Assembly: GCA_002327885.1 (NCBI GenBank)
Contig: DCUS01000048.1
Coordinates: 1 to 33,461, forward strand
Origin: Syntrophaceae bacterium UBA2208
GTDB lineage: Bacteria; Desulfobacterota; BSN033; UBA1163
Length of the DNA: 33,461 nt
Direction of reading: 5' to 3'
How positions within the stretch are numbered: the stretch's first letter is position 1; the number at the start of each line of letters is the position of its first letter. This document shows, piece after piece, positions 13,423 to 21,820 of this stretch. The position numbers and the translations under genes were made by a program. A model generated the notes under the pieces. That model did not search any database. It worked only from the letters and a program-made list of their open reading frames with translations, and was not told the DNA's origin.

Positions 13423-15645
13423 ATGCCAAAAGGGTTGGTTGTCGTAGAATCTCCGGCGAAAGTAAAAACCCTTGAAAAATTTTTAGGGGGAGATTACGTC
13501 GTTAAGGCTTCCGTAGGTCATATTAAGGACCTTCCAGAGGGTGAACTGGGAGTGGATCTTGAAAAAGATTTTCAGCCCCGATATGTCACTATCTCCGGAA
13601 AAGGGAAGGTCATTCGAGAATTGAAGAAGGCCAGCAAGGAGGTGAAGAATATTTACCTCGGGCCAGATCCGGATCGTGAGGGAGAGGCGATTGCGTGGCA
13701 CATTGCCGAAGAGATTGGAGATGGGAACAAGAATATTTATCGGGTGCTCTTCAATGAAATTACTAAAAAGGCGGTCCTGGATGCTCTTCGCCGCCCCGGA
13801 AAATTACAACAATCTAAATACGAAGCTCAGCAGGCGAGGCGGATATTAGATCGTTTGGTTGGCTATCAGGTCAGCCCGATTCTCTGGGAAAAAGTCCGTC
13901 GAGGATTGAGTGCGGGTCGAGTCCAGTCCGTGGCGGTTCGAATCATTTGTGATCGGGAAAGAGAAATTCAAAATTTTGTCTCGGAGGAATATTGGAGCCT
14001 AACAGCTAAGCTGAAGGGAAAAGATTCGTCAGTTTCCTTTGATGCGAAATTGACAAAATGGAAGGGGAAGAAGGCGAAAATGGCCAGGGAAGCTGATGTC
14101 CTGGCCATCCAGAAAGCCCTCGAGACGGTTCCTTATTCTGTTTTAAAGATTATTCAACAAGAGAAGCAACGCCATCCCTTCCCTCCCTTTATTACTAGCC
14201 GGCTTCAACAGGAGGCTTTCCGTAAGCTCTCTTTCCCCGCCCAAAAGACCATGTGGATTGCCCAGAAATTATATGAGGGCATAGACCTCGGCGAGATGGG
14301 GATGGTGGGTTTGATCACTTACATGAGGACTGATTCGGTGCGGATCTCGGCAGAAGCCATTCATCAGGTCAGGGGATGGATTAAGGACCATTTTGGAGAC
14401 TCCTATCTTCCTCCCAAGCCGAATGTCTACAAAAGCCGGCGAGGAGCTCAGGAGGCCCATGAGGCCATCCGACCCACTTCGATTGAATTCGAACCGGATA
14501 AAATAAAGACCTTTTTGGATGAAGATCAGAGAGCCCTTTATAAATTGATTTGGGATCGTTTCGTCGCATCTCAGATGCCCTCCGCTATCTTCCTTCAAAC
14601 GACAGCAGAGATCAAAGCGGACGATGCGATTTTCACTGCCACAGGGTCTGTCCCCGTCTTCCAGGGATTCATGGCTCTCTATATGGAGGGAGAAGACAAC
14701 CGGGAGAACGGAGAGCAAGAAAATGCATTGCCCCCGTTATCGGAAGGGGAAATTCTGGAGCTATTGGGGCTTACCCCTAAACAGCATTTCACCCAGCCGC
14801 CTTATCGATTTTCTGAAGCCACGCTCATCAGGGAATTGGAAGAGCAAGGGATTGGAAGACCTTCAACGTATGCAACCATTTTAAGTACAATCAAAGAAAA
14901 GGGATACGTCCATTTAGAAAAAAGGAAGTTTTTCCCAACGGAATTGGGGTTGGTGGTAAACGATCTTCTCGTTGTCAGTTTTCCTGATATCTTCGATATC
15001 GAATTCACCGCACAAATGGAAGAGAATTTAGACAAGATCGAAGAGGGCCGGAGAGATTGGATCGAAACATTGAAAGAGTTCTATCTTCCTTTCGAAAAAG
15101 ATTTGGAAATGGCCAGGGTTTCCATGAGGGACGTGAAAAGAGAGCAGATCCCCACAGACGCCACCTGTGAACGATGCGGTTCGAAGATGGTGAAGCGTTG
15201 GGGCAAGAGAGGTTACTTCTTAGCCTGCTCAAGTTATCCCAAATGCCGATATACGAGGGAAGTGGAAGGGAACGAAGAAAACCAGGTGGAGACCGATGCC
15301 AAGTGTGCAAAATGTGGAAGTTCCATGGTCGTCAAAAAAGGAAAGTTTGGAAGGTTTTTAGCCTGTTCCAATTACCCGGCCTGCAAATTCACCCAATCTT
15401 TGGATACCGGCGTCCAGTGCCCTCAGGAGGGGTGCGGCGGGATCCTGGTGGAAAGAAGGACCCGAAAGGGAAGAACTTTTTACAGCTGCACCAAGTACCC
15501 CGATTGTACCTATGCCTTGTGGGATAAACCCATTCCAGAGAAATGTCCCCAATGCGGTTTCCCCTTCCTGTTAGAGAAGCAAGGAAAAGGTGGAACCAAC
15601 AAGCGATGCCCTCAAAAGGAGTGTGGATACCGCAGTTCAGAATGA
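13423..15645 (+). CDS. topA: DNA topoisomerase I
   Basis: 740 aa type IA topoisomerase, which relaxes negative supercoils. The start MPKGLVVVESPAKVKTLEKF opens the TOPRIM domain (about 1-130; PDPDREGEAIAWH holds the Mg-binding acidic residues). The catalytic tyrosine is Tyr300 in GLITYMRTDSVRIS; GAQEAHEAIRPT and GRPSTYATILSTIKEKGYV follow. The C-terminus carries four zinc-ribbon repeats (CERCGSKM, CAKCGSSM, CPQEGCGGIL and CPQCGFPF, each with a second Cys pair), a full set. ATG 13423 has GGAG nine bases upstream and is preferred to TTG 13408. The stop overlaps the convergent radical SAM gene by 9 bp. Confidence 0.97.
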   Translation: MPKGLVVVESPAKVKTLEKFLGGDYVVKASVGHIKDLPEGELGVDLEKDFQPRYVTISGKGKVIRELKKASKEVKNIYLGPDPDREGEAIAWHIAEEIGDGNKNIYRVLFNEITKKAVLDALRRPGKLQQSKYEAQQARRILDRLVGYQVSPILWEKVRRGLSAGRVQSVAVRIICDREREIQNFVSEEYWSLTAKLKGKDSSVSFDAKLTKWKGKKAKMAREADVLAIQKALETVPYSVLKIIQQEKQRHPFPPFITSRLQQEAFRKLSFPAQKTMWIAQKLYEGIDLGEMGMVGLITYMRTDSVRISAEAIHQVRGWIKDHFGDSYLPPKPNVYKSRRGAQEAHEAIRPTSIEFEPDKIKTFLDEDQRALYKLIWDRFVASQMPSAIFLQTTAEIKADDAIFTATGSVPVFQGFMALYMEGEDNRENGEQENALPPLSEGEILELLGLTPKQHFTQPPYRFSEATLIRELEEQGIGRPSTYATILSTIKEKGYVHLEKRKFFPTELGLVVNDLLVVSFPDIFDIEFTAQMEENLDKIEEGRRDWIETLKEFYLPFEKDLEMARVSMRDVKREQIPTDATCERCGSKMVKRWGKRGYFLACSSYPKCRYTREVEGNEENQVETDAKCAKCGSSMVVKKGKFGRFLACSNYPACKFTQSLDTGVQCPQEGCGGILVERRTRKGRTFYSCTKYPDCTYALWDKPIPEKCPQCGFPFLLEKQGKGGTNKRCPQKECGYRSSE

Positions 15646-16953
15646 ACGGAATCGAAATCTTCGCTTGCCTTCAAGGATTTTTTTCTTTGCAAACCGATGC
15701 TGCATCCATTGGAAAGGAAAATAAACGAAACGATTGATCAGGGTTGGAGAATAATTCCAATGAAACCGTTTCGAGATGGAGGAAAGGGAATTAAACTCCT
15801 TCCAGGCCCATTTCCAACCGGCACAGAGCGTCTTGCCGTCCATCCTCCTCGGAAGGAAGTGGGGAGCCGAATCCTCAGGATTTTTTAATAACCACCATTG
15901 ATCCTGGGTTAAGCGTCCCTCATTTTTTACCCTTTGATAAAAGGTTGTTTCTGGATAGGGGGTGAGGATCATAAAGATGGCTGAGAAGAGTTTGGTCTGG
16001 ATGGCGAAAGAAACCGTCTCTCCAAATACAGAAGGATCATCCTCATCAAATCCAAAAACAAAGGACCCGCAGATGGCGATGCCGAATCGATGGAGGGTAT
16101 CAATGATTTCACGATACTCAGAGGGATCATTCTGAACCTTATTGGACGTCGCCAGGTTTTTTTTGGAAAGTGATTCAAACCCGATGAAGAGACTGTTACA
16201 CCCGCTTCTGGCCAGTAGCTCCACATTCTCGATCGTCTTCAGACCGGACAGGGAGGCCTGTCCAAACCATCTTTTTTTGAGGGGGATTAAGGCGTTGAGC
16301 AATTCCTTTGAATAAGAATGGTTTCCGATAATATTATCGTCGTTGAACATCATATATCGATGACGTAGTCGCCGAACCTCTTCCACCACATCCGAGATTG
16401 ACCTGAACCGATAAGTTTCTCCAAAAAACTTCTGGACGGAACAGAATTCACAGCGGAAAGGACATCCTCTTGTCACCTGAACCACGTCCAGTGGGAGATA
16501 TCCCTTGGAGGGGAGGATATCTCGCCGGGGAATTGGAAGGTTTGATAATGTCGTGTAACCCGCTTGACGGTAAAAGGGTTTAAGATTGCCCGCCCTGGCA
16601 TCTTCAATGAGCTGTGGCCACATTTCTTCAGCCTCTCCGATCACCACGGAATCAGCATGCGCTTTGGCCTCTTCATGAAGGGCGGTGGGGTGGATTCCTC
16701 CGAGAACAACGGGGATTCCCTTTTTCCGATAAGCTTCTGCAATTTCGTAGGCCCTCAGGGCTGTTTTCGTCAAAACCGTGATTCCGACGAGATCCACTTC
16801 TTTTAAATCTTTATCCAAATGGATGGGAGTCAAAAGGTCATCGGTAAATGAGATTTCCACATCACTCGGAGTGAGAGACGCAAGAATAGGGAAAGCGAGA
16901 TTAGGAATCCGGGCATTTTCTTCAACGGCCGGAACGATGAATTCGATCTTCAT
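15637..16953 (-). CDS. B12-binding-domain-type radical SAM protein
   Basis: 438 aa. The N-terminal ~130 residues form a cobalamin-binding-type Rossmann domain (VGITVLTKTALRAYEIAEAYRKKGIPVVLGGIHPT) but lack the DxHxxG lower-ligand motif, as many relatives do. The radical SAM cluster motif is RGCPFRCEFC (Cys164, 168, 171). A C-terminal ~130-residue extension resembles DUF4070-type members, whose products include hopanoid- or lipid-modifying enzymes; no substrate can be assigned here. It has its own promoter at 17004-17032, a GGGAGGA about 14 nt before the ATG, and runs opposite to topA and trmFO, which it separates. Confidence 0.85.
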   Translation of the reverse strand: MKIEFIVPAVEENARIPNLAFPILASLTPSDVEISFTDDLLTPIHLDKDLKEVDLVGITVLTKTALRAYEIAEAYRKKGIPVVLGGIHPTALHEEAKAHADSVVIGEAEEMWPQLIEDARAGNLKPFYRQAGYTTLSNLPIPRRDILPSKGYLPLDVVQVTRGCPFRCEFCSVQKFFGETYRFRSISDVVEEVRRLRHRYMMFNDDNIIGNHSYSKELLNALIPLKKRWFGQASLSGLKTIENVELLARSGCNSLFIGFESLSKKNLATSNKVQNDPSEYREIIDTLHRFGIAICGSFVFGFDEDDPSVFGETVSFAIQTKLFSAIFMILTPYPETTFYQRVKNEGRLTQDQWWLLKNPEDSAPHFLPRRMDGKTLCAGWKWAWKEFNSLSSISKRFHWNYSPTLINRFVYFPFQWMQHRFAKKKILEGKRRFRFRSF

Positions 16954-17003
16954 TTTTTTAGAAACAGTCCTCCCTCATTCCCTTCAGCCATAGACTGTTT
17001 TTA

Positions 17004-17032
17004 AATCTACCAAGTTTCCCTGAAATTGTCAA
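17004..17032 (-). promoter_or_regulatory. Promoter of the radical SAM gene
   Basis: On the minus strand TTGACA (17027-17032), a 17-bp spacer and TAGATT (17004-17009), about 50 bp before the start codon. It is back-to-back with the trmFO promoter. Confidence 0.65.
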
Positions 17033-17040
17033 AATTTCAA

Positions 17041-17070
17041 TTTACAAACGGGAAGGGAAAGGCATAAAAT
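17041..17070 (+). promoter_or_regulatory. Promoter of trmFO
   Basis: TTTACA (17041-17046), an 18-bp spacer and TAAAAT (17065-17070). The expected transcription start is near 17077, three bases before the ATG at 17080, so the message may be almost leaderless. Confidence 0.6.
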
Positions 17071-17079
17071 AAGAAACCC

Positions 17080-18387
17080 ATGGAACCCATTGTTATTATC
17101 GGCGCAGGCCTGGCAGGCAGTGAAGCGGCCTGGCAGATCGCTAAAAGGGGAGGAAAGGTCATTCTTTATGAGATGAAACCAAAGGTCTTTTCCCCTGCCC
17201 ACCGCTCTCCTTTCTTTGCGGAATTGGTTTGCAGTAATTCATTCAAATCGGAATCCTTCGAGAATGCGTCAGGAGTTCTGAAAGAGGAGATGAGGGAATT
17301 AGGATCTCTCATTCTAAACGTATCAGCGGAGACAAGGGTTCCAGCGGGAGATTCTCTGGCAGTAGATCGAGAGGTTTTCTCAAGAGAGATCACTCAAATC
17401 TTGGAAGGCCTGGAAAACGTGAAAGTGATCCGGGAAGAGGTTTCTTCTATCCCCCAAGAAGGGTTCACCATCATTGCGACCGGTCCTCTCACCTCCGAGG
17501 CCTTGAGCAAGGAAATCCAGAAGGTGACGGGATCCCATCGTCTCTTTTTTTACGACGCCCTCTCACCCATTGTCACGGCCGATTCAATTAATTTTCAGAA
17601 GATTTTCAGGTCTTCTCGCTATGGAAAAGGGGGAATGGACTATATCAACTGCCCGATGAATGAAGAAGAATATAACCAGTTTGTCATCACATTAAATAAA
17701 GCCGAGAAAGTGCCTGTGCACGCATTTGAAAAGAGATATCTCTTTGAGGGGTGTCTTCCCATTGAAGAGATGGCAGGACGCGGAGGGGCGACCCTTGCTC
17801 ATGGACCCCTCAAACCCGTTGGCCTCACTGACCCGGCGACCGGGAGACAACCTTTTGCTGTCGTTCAACTGAGGCAGGAAAACCGGTCAGGGACGCTTTT
17901 CAATATGGTGGGATTTCAAACCCGGTTAAAGTATGAAGAACAAAAGAGGGTCTTTCGGATGATCCCGGGACTGGAGCATGCGGAATTCGTCCGGTTGGGC
18001 TCTATCCATCGCAATACCTTTATCGACGCCCCAAGATTATTAGGGAATGCACTGCAACTGAAGCATTGTTCGAACCTATTTTTTGCCGGACAGATCACCG
18101 GCGTAGAGGGGTACATGGAATCTACGGCCATGGGCCTCTTATGCGGGATCAACGCCTATCGCTATGCGAATGGGATGCCAATGGTTGTCCCTCCCATGAC
18201 CACCGCAATCGGTGCATTGGTTCATTACATCACTCAATCCCTGTCCGTTCCCTTCCAACCGATGAATATCAATTTTGGTCTATTTCCTCCCTTGCCCGGA
18301 AAGAGCAAGGGGAGAGGCAAACGACTCCTCATGGCGAAGAGGGCCCTGAGGGAGATCAAAAAGTGGAGGGAGGAGGTGGAGGGATAA
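17080..18387 (+). CDS. trmFO: Methylenetetrahydrofolate-tRNA-(uracil54-C5)-methyltransferase
   Basis: 435 aa folate- and FAD-dependent enzyme that makes ribothymidine at position 54 of tRNA. VIIGAGLAGSEAAWQIAKRG (4-23) is the FAD-binding start. Further family blocks are ELVCSNSFKS with its conserved Cys, SPIVTADSI, YINCPMNEEEYNQF with the second conserved Cys, and QITGVEGYMESTAMGLLCGINA. Length is normal. No Shine-Dalgarno is evident, in line with a promoter almost at the ATG. The gene is usually near topA; here a minus-strand gene lies between them. Confidence 0.96.
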   Translation: MEPIVIIGAGLAGSEAAWQIAKRGGKVILYEMKPKVFSPAHRSPFFAELVCSNSFKSESFENASGVLKEEMRELGSLILNVSAETRVPAGDSLAVDREVFSREITQILEGLENVKVIREEVSSIPQEGFTIIATGPLTSEALSKEIQKVTGSHRLFFYDALSPIVTADSINFQKIFRSSRYGKGGMDYINCPMNEEEYNQFVITLNKAEKVPVHAFEKRYLFEGCLPIEEMAGRGGATLAHGPLKPVGLTDPATGRQPFAVVQLRQENRSGTLFNMVGFQTRLKYEEQKRVFRMIPGLEHAEFVRLGSIHRNTFIDAPRLLGNALQLKHCSNLFFAGQITGVEGYMESTAMGLLCGINAYRYANGMPMVVPPMTTAIGALVHYITQSLSVPFQPMNINFGLFPPLPGKSKGRGKRLLMAKRALREIKKWREEVEG

Positions 18388-18424
18388 GATATGGGAAGGT
18401 CTCCCCTGCTGGAAAAACAATCTC

Positions 18425-18453
18425 TTGACAAAAGATTCAATTTGTGATTAGTT
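18425..18453 (+). promoter_or_regulatory. Promoter of the DUF4325/winged-helix gene
   Basis: TTGACA (18425-18430), a 17-bp spacer and TTAGTT (18448-18453), or TAGTTG with 18 bp. The -10 region touches the inverted repeat at 18452-18469. Confidence 0.5.
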
Positions 18454-18469
18454 GATTCAACTGAATCAA
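18452..18469. promoter_or_regulatory. Perfect inverted repeat, likely operator
   Basis: TTGATTCA-AC-TGAATCAA, 8-bp perfect arms around AC. The half-site word GATTCAA also occurs at 18434-18440, in the promoter spacer. It covers the expected transcription start of the gene beginning at 18483, which itself encodes a probable DNA-binding protein. Confidence 0.6.
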
Positions 18470-18482
18470 TTGAAATAAAAGA

Positions 18483-19070
18483 ATGGAAAAGCGAATTCTT
18501 TATTTAAAAAAACTGACCAACGGCCTTCTTAAAAATGGGTCCAGGGAGATGACCGGCCGATCCCGAGGCATCCGGATTCGGGAGGCCCTTGAAAAGATTT
18601 TAAGCGAAGGGAAAGGGGCGCTTCGTATCGTTCTTGATTTCTCGGGAATGGGTTCGATTGATTTTTCTTGGGCTGATGAGGTGGTGGCAAAAATGATCTC
18701 TCGGTTATGGAGCGGCGAATATGGAGAGAAATTCCTCGTCCTGAAGAACCTCAACCCCTCTCAGACGGAGAACATCGGAGTGGCGTTGGAGAGAAAAAGG
18801 TTAGCCGTTCTAACCACCGGTCCGGAGGGATGGCGAATCATCGGTTCTCTGAATAATTATTTGATCCATACCTTAAACCAAGTGATGAAGAAAAGGCAGC
18901 TGACGCTGAGAGAATTGTCTGAGGAAGAGGGGATTGAGATGAACACGAGCGGCACCAGATTGCTCAATCTTTACAAGAAGCGGCTGGTGGCCCGGGTGGA
19001 AGGGCCGATGATGGGAAAAGACGATTCTCATCGGGGAAGGCCATATATTTATCAATCCCTTCTTTCATAA
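18483..19070 (+). CDS. DUF4325 (STAS-like) protein with C-terminal winged-helix segment
   Basis: 195 aa. Residues ~28-105 fit the STAS-like DUF4325 domain (SRGIRIREALEKIL, then LRIVLDFSGMGSIDFSWADEVVAKMI, then KFLVLKNLNPSQTENIGVALERK), a fold that often reads phosphorylation or nucleotide state in regulators. Residues ~132-193 look like a small winged helix (LTLRELSEEEGIEMNTSGTRLLNLYKKRLVARVEG...GRPYIYQSL, with the GRPYIY wing). The whole reads as a transcription regulator whose signal domain comes first. A perfect palindrome over its own promoter suggests autoregulation. It lies 8 bp before the GalT-family gene and is probably co-transcribed with it and the downstream envelope genes. The ligand is unknown. 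Confidence 0.65.
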   Translation: MEKRILYLKKLTNGLLKNGSREMTGRSRGIRIREALEKILSEGKGALRIVLDFSGMGSIDFSWADEVVAKMISRLWSGEYGEKFLVLKNLNPSQTENIGVALERKRLAVLTTGPEGWRIIGSLNNYLIHTLNQVMKKRQLTLRELSEEEGIEMNTSGTRLLNLYKKRLVARVEGPMMGKDDSHRGRPYIYQSLLS

Positions 19071-19078
19071 AAAGTTCA

Positions 19079-20065
19079 ATGGCAGAACTGAGAAGAGAGC
19101 CTATTACACGAATGTGGGTGGTGGTCACCAATGACCATCCGAAAGGCCCATCGGATTACCTTCCTTTCAAACCTCCCTATCGGCCACAAGAGATAAAAGG
19201 TCCCTGTCCTTTCTGCCCCGGTAATGAAGGAATGACCCCCCCGGAAACTTTTTCATTAAATCATGAGGAGGGAAAATGGTCAGTCCGAGTCGTCCCCAAT
19301 AAATTTCCCTTCTTCCGTATTGAAGAGGGCTTCGATCGCCGCCCGGAGGGGATGTATGATGTGATGGGGGCCATTGGCGCCCACGAGATCGTTGTGGAAA
19401 CCCCCGATCATCAACAGAGTCTGGCCACCATGGAGTCCAAACAAATTGAGAAGATCCTATTGGCGTATAAGGAGAGGTTGATCGACTTGGAAAAAGATCG
19501 AAGATTCCAGCAATTCCTTATTGTGAAAAATCACCCGGCAATTTTTAATCGCCACCCCCACTCCCATATTTTGGCCATGCCGGTCATCCCCAAGAGAATT
19601 GACGAGGAGATTTGGGGGACGTTGGATTACTATCAACGCAAGGAGCGCTGCATTTTCTGCGACATCATCAAAGAAGAAATATTGATGAAGAAGAGGGTCA
19701 TCTTGGAGACGGTCCATTTTTTAATATTTTCTCCCTTTGCCTCACGTTACCCCTTCGAAACTTGGATTATTCCTAAGGTGCATTCCTCCGATTTTCATCG
19801 CATTACCGAAGAAGAAATGGGAGATCTTTCCATTGGGATCCAATCCCTGTTTTATTCTTTTTTTAAACTTCTTTCTGATCCGCCCTACAGCCTGACTTTC
19901 CATACTTCTCCTGTTCAGAGTCGATTCCATCGGCCCGAATACCACTGGCATATTGAGGCACGATTGCGGATTGGACTGAGGGAGGGGTTTGAATGGGGAA
20001 CCGGTTTCTTTGTCAATCCCACTCCTCCCGAGGATGCGGCGAATTATTTAAGAGAAGCTGGCTAA
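19079..20065 (+). CDS. GalT-family nucleotidyltransferase with altered active-site motif
   Basis: 328 aa with the fold of hexose-1-phosphate uridylyltransferases: N-terminal RREPITRMWVVV, metal-binding CPFC at 43-46, VRVVPNKFPFF, GAHEIVVETPDH, and C-terminal YHWHIEARLR. In the family the nucleophile sits in HxHxQ (HPHGQ in E. coli GalT). Here the residues at 159-163 are HPHSH, so Gln is replaced by His (codon CAT at 19565-19567), giving a HxHxH pattern as in Fhit-type HIT hydrolases, and the loop before it (KNHPAIFNR) is shorter than usual. It may therefore use another nucleotide or hydrolyse rather than transfer. Function is not assigned beyond the superfamily. It is probably in one operon with the genes around it. 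Confidence 0.8.
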   Translation: MAELRREPITRMWVVVTNDHPKGPSDYLPFKPPYRPQEIKGPCPFCPGNEGMTPPETFSLNHEEGKWSVRVVPNKFPFFRIEEGFDRRPEGMYDVMGAIGAHEIVVETPDHQQSLATMESKQIEKILLAYKERLIDLEKDRRFQQFLIVKNHPAIFNRHPHSHILAMPVIPKRIDEEIWGTLDYYQRKERCIFCDIIKEEILMKKRVILETVHFLIFSPFASRYPFETWIIPKVHSSDFHRITEEEMGDLSIGIQSLFYSFFKLLSDPPYSLTFHTSPVQSRFHRPEYHWHIEARLRIGLREGFEWGTGFFVNPTPPEDAANYLREAG

Positions 20066-20085
20066 GAAGGGAAGAGTTTAAAAAG

Positions 20086-21384
20086 ATGAATTTTGATTAT
20101 AAAAAACAAAATCAACACCGGGGACGGCCTTTTGAGGACAGGAAGAAGAGAAGGAGGTGGATGTTTTTCTCGGGGGGAGGACTCATCGGCCTTTCCCTGC
20201 TGATCTATTTCTTTATCCTTTCTCCTTCCTCTCCGCCTTCAAACGTCCCCCCTCCGCCTGTGCCACCGACTGTTCAGGAACCCCAACTCCATATCATCGA
20301 AGGAGACGTGAAGCAGCGAAGTTCCCTTTTTAAATCTTTATTGGAAAAAAACATTCCTCTTCGTTGGATTGATCTGATCGTCTCGAAATTAAAACCTTAT
20401 GTGAATTTTAAAAAGATCAAAGGAGGGACTTACCGTTTCATCACGGATGTGGAGGGGGAATTGGTAAAATTTATTTATGAGGCGAGTCCCTTAGAAATTT
20501 ATGAGATCGAAAAGGACACGGAGGGATATGTGGCGCAACAGAAAAAAGTTTCCCTCGATACACATCGCGTGAAGGTGGTCGGAGAAATTCGATCCTCTCT
20601 TTTTGAGGCAATGGATGCGGCCGGGGAACAGGACCAATTGACCCTTGCATTCGCTGAGATCCTCGCCTGGGAGATCGATTTTTATAAGGATATTCGCGAA
20701 GGGGATCGTTTCAAAGTGGTGGTGGAGAAGATCTATAAAGGAGATCAATTCATCCAGTATGGAGCGATCCAGGCCTTGGAGTATCAGAGTGGAGAAAAAA
20801 TCATAAGAGGGATCCGGTATAAAGAGGATTATTATAATGAAAATGGGGTTTCTCTGAAAAAGGCATTTTTGAAAGCCCCGTTGCGATTTAGCCGGATCAG
20901 CTCTAAATTCAGCCGGGCACGCAAACACCCTATCCTGGGAGGGATGAGGCCTCATTATGGTGTGGATTATGCGGCTCCTTCTGGAACACCCCTATGGGCT
21001 GTGGCAGATGGAACCGTTACCTTTTGCGGCCGGAATAGCGGTTTCGGAAACCAGGTGGTCCTCCGGCATAGGAATGGGTATACCACCTATTATGGCCATC
21101 TTTCCCGTTATGGTCCCGGGATTCGGAAAGGGGTCAGGGTAAGACAGAAGCAGGTCATCGGATATGTAGGCTCAACCGGCCTCTCCACCGGGCCTCATTT
21201 GGACTTTCGGCTGGCCAAAGATGGCCGGTTTCGGAACCCGATAAAAGAGACTTTTCCCAAAGGTCATCCCATCGAAAGAGGTGAGATGGAGGCATTTCAG
21301 AAGAGCCGGGATGAAATGTCAGTCTGGTTGGAGGGGGAGTCTGTCTATTCGAAGAAGATGGAAGAGAGGGAGAATAAAAATTAA
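20086..21384 (+). CDS. Membrane-anchored M23-family peptidase-like protein
   Basis: 432 aa from ATG 20086 (MNFDYKK), preferred to an upstream frame that overlaps the GalT gene. A basic stretch (RKKRRRW) precedes one membrane segment (about 26-46), then a Pro-rich spacer, an OapA/LysM-like and second domain (about 65-255), and the M23 fold (about 270-390). The first metal motif HYGVD is intact (His290, Asp294) and YGHLS (His338) is present. The usual HLH of the second motif is HLD (371-373), so a zinc-ligand-type His is Asp; I recall this variant in a deltaproteobacterial subfamily, but it could mean reduced activity. It probably acts on peptidoglycan crosslinks in the periplasm. It is followed by a lone receiver gene. 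Confidence 0.85.
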   Translation: MNFDYKKQNQHRGRPFEDRKKRRRWMFFSGGGLIGLSLLIYFFILSPSSPPSNVPPPPVPPTVQEPQLHIIEGDVKQRSSLFKSLLEKNIPLRWIDLIVSKLKPYVNFKKIKGGTYRFITDVEGELVKFIYEASPLEIYEIEKDTEGYVAQQKKVSLDTHRVKVVGEIRSSLFEAMDAAGEQDQLTLAFAEILAWEIDFYKDIREGDRFKVVVEKIYKGDQFIQYGAIQALEYQSGEKIIRGIRYKEDYYNENGVSLKKAFLKAPLRFSRISSKFSRARKHPILGGMRPHYGVDYAAPSGTPLWAVADGTVTFCGRNSGFGNQVVLRHRNGYTTYYGHLSRYGPGIRKGVRVRQKQVIGYVGSTGLSTGPHLDFRLAKDGRFRNPIKETFPKGHPIERGEMEAFQKSRDEMSVWLEGESVYSKKMEERENKN

Positions 21385-21403
21385 AAAGGGGAACGAGGAA
21401 AAT

Positions 21404-21814
21404 ATGGGACAGAGAAAAAAGATCCTGGTCGTGGATGATGAGCGAGATATTGTCAAGGGGTTGATGATCCGGCTCCAGGGGGCCGGGTATGATGTCGTCA
21501 CCGCCTTTGATGGGGCACAGGGTGTCTTCATGGCGCACAAGGAAAAACCGGATCTCATCATCCTCGATATCCGGATGCCAGCTGGAAATGGGTTTAGTGT
21601 GGCGCAGAGATTAAAGCGCTCCATCAATACCTTTACTATTCCCGTCATCTTCCTGACGGGCAGCCCGGAAAAAAACGCGGAGGAAAAGGCGATGGCGATG
21701 GGAGCCCGTTTCTATATTAAAAAACCATATGACCCCGAGGAATTGTTAGATGCAATCAAACGGGCATTGGATGAAGAGCCTGATCCCTCCTTAAAATTGG
21801 AAGATATTGATTAG
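21404..21814 (+). CDS. Stand-alone response-regulator receiver domain
   Basis: 136 aa from ATG 21404 (MGQRKKILVVDDE), with GAGG about 9 nt upstream. It is one CheY-type receiver only: acidic pair VVDDE, phosphorylated Asp in LIILDIRMP, Thr in IFLTGS and Lys in YIKKPYDPEEL are all intact. There is no output domain; the short C-terminal tail is acidic. No histidine kinase is in the window, so its input is unknown. It sits between the M23 peptidase and a glycosyltransferase gene and might tune envelope work or simply be in the same transcript. Confidence 0.93.
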   Translation: MGQRKKILVVDDERDIVKGLMIRLQGAGYDVVTAFDGAQGVFMAHKEKPDLIILDIRMPAGNGFSVAQRLKRSINTFTIPVIFLTGSPEKNAEEKAMAMGARFYIKKPYDPEELLDAIKRALDEEPDPSLKLEDID

Positions 21815-21820
21815 AAAGCC

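Noticed and set aside
14269..14718. 149-codon open frame on the minus strand inside topA
   Set aside because: It is fully inside a clearly conserved gene, has no ribosome site or family signature, and is a shadow of the topA frame.
18452..18469. Palindrome as an attachment site or terminator
   Set aside because: There is no integrase, no direct repeat partner and no T-run; its position over a promoter fits an operator better.
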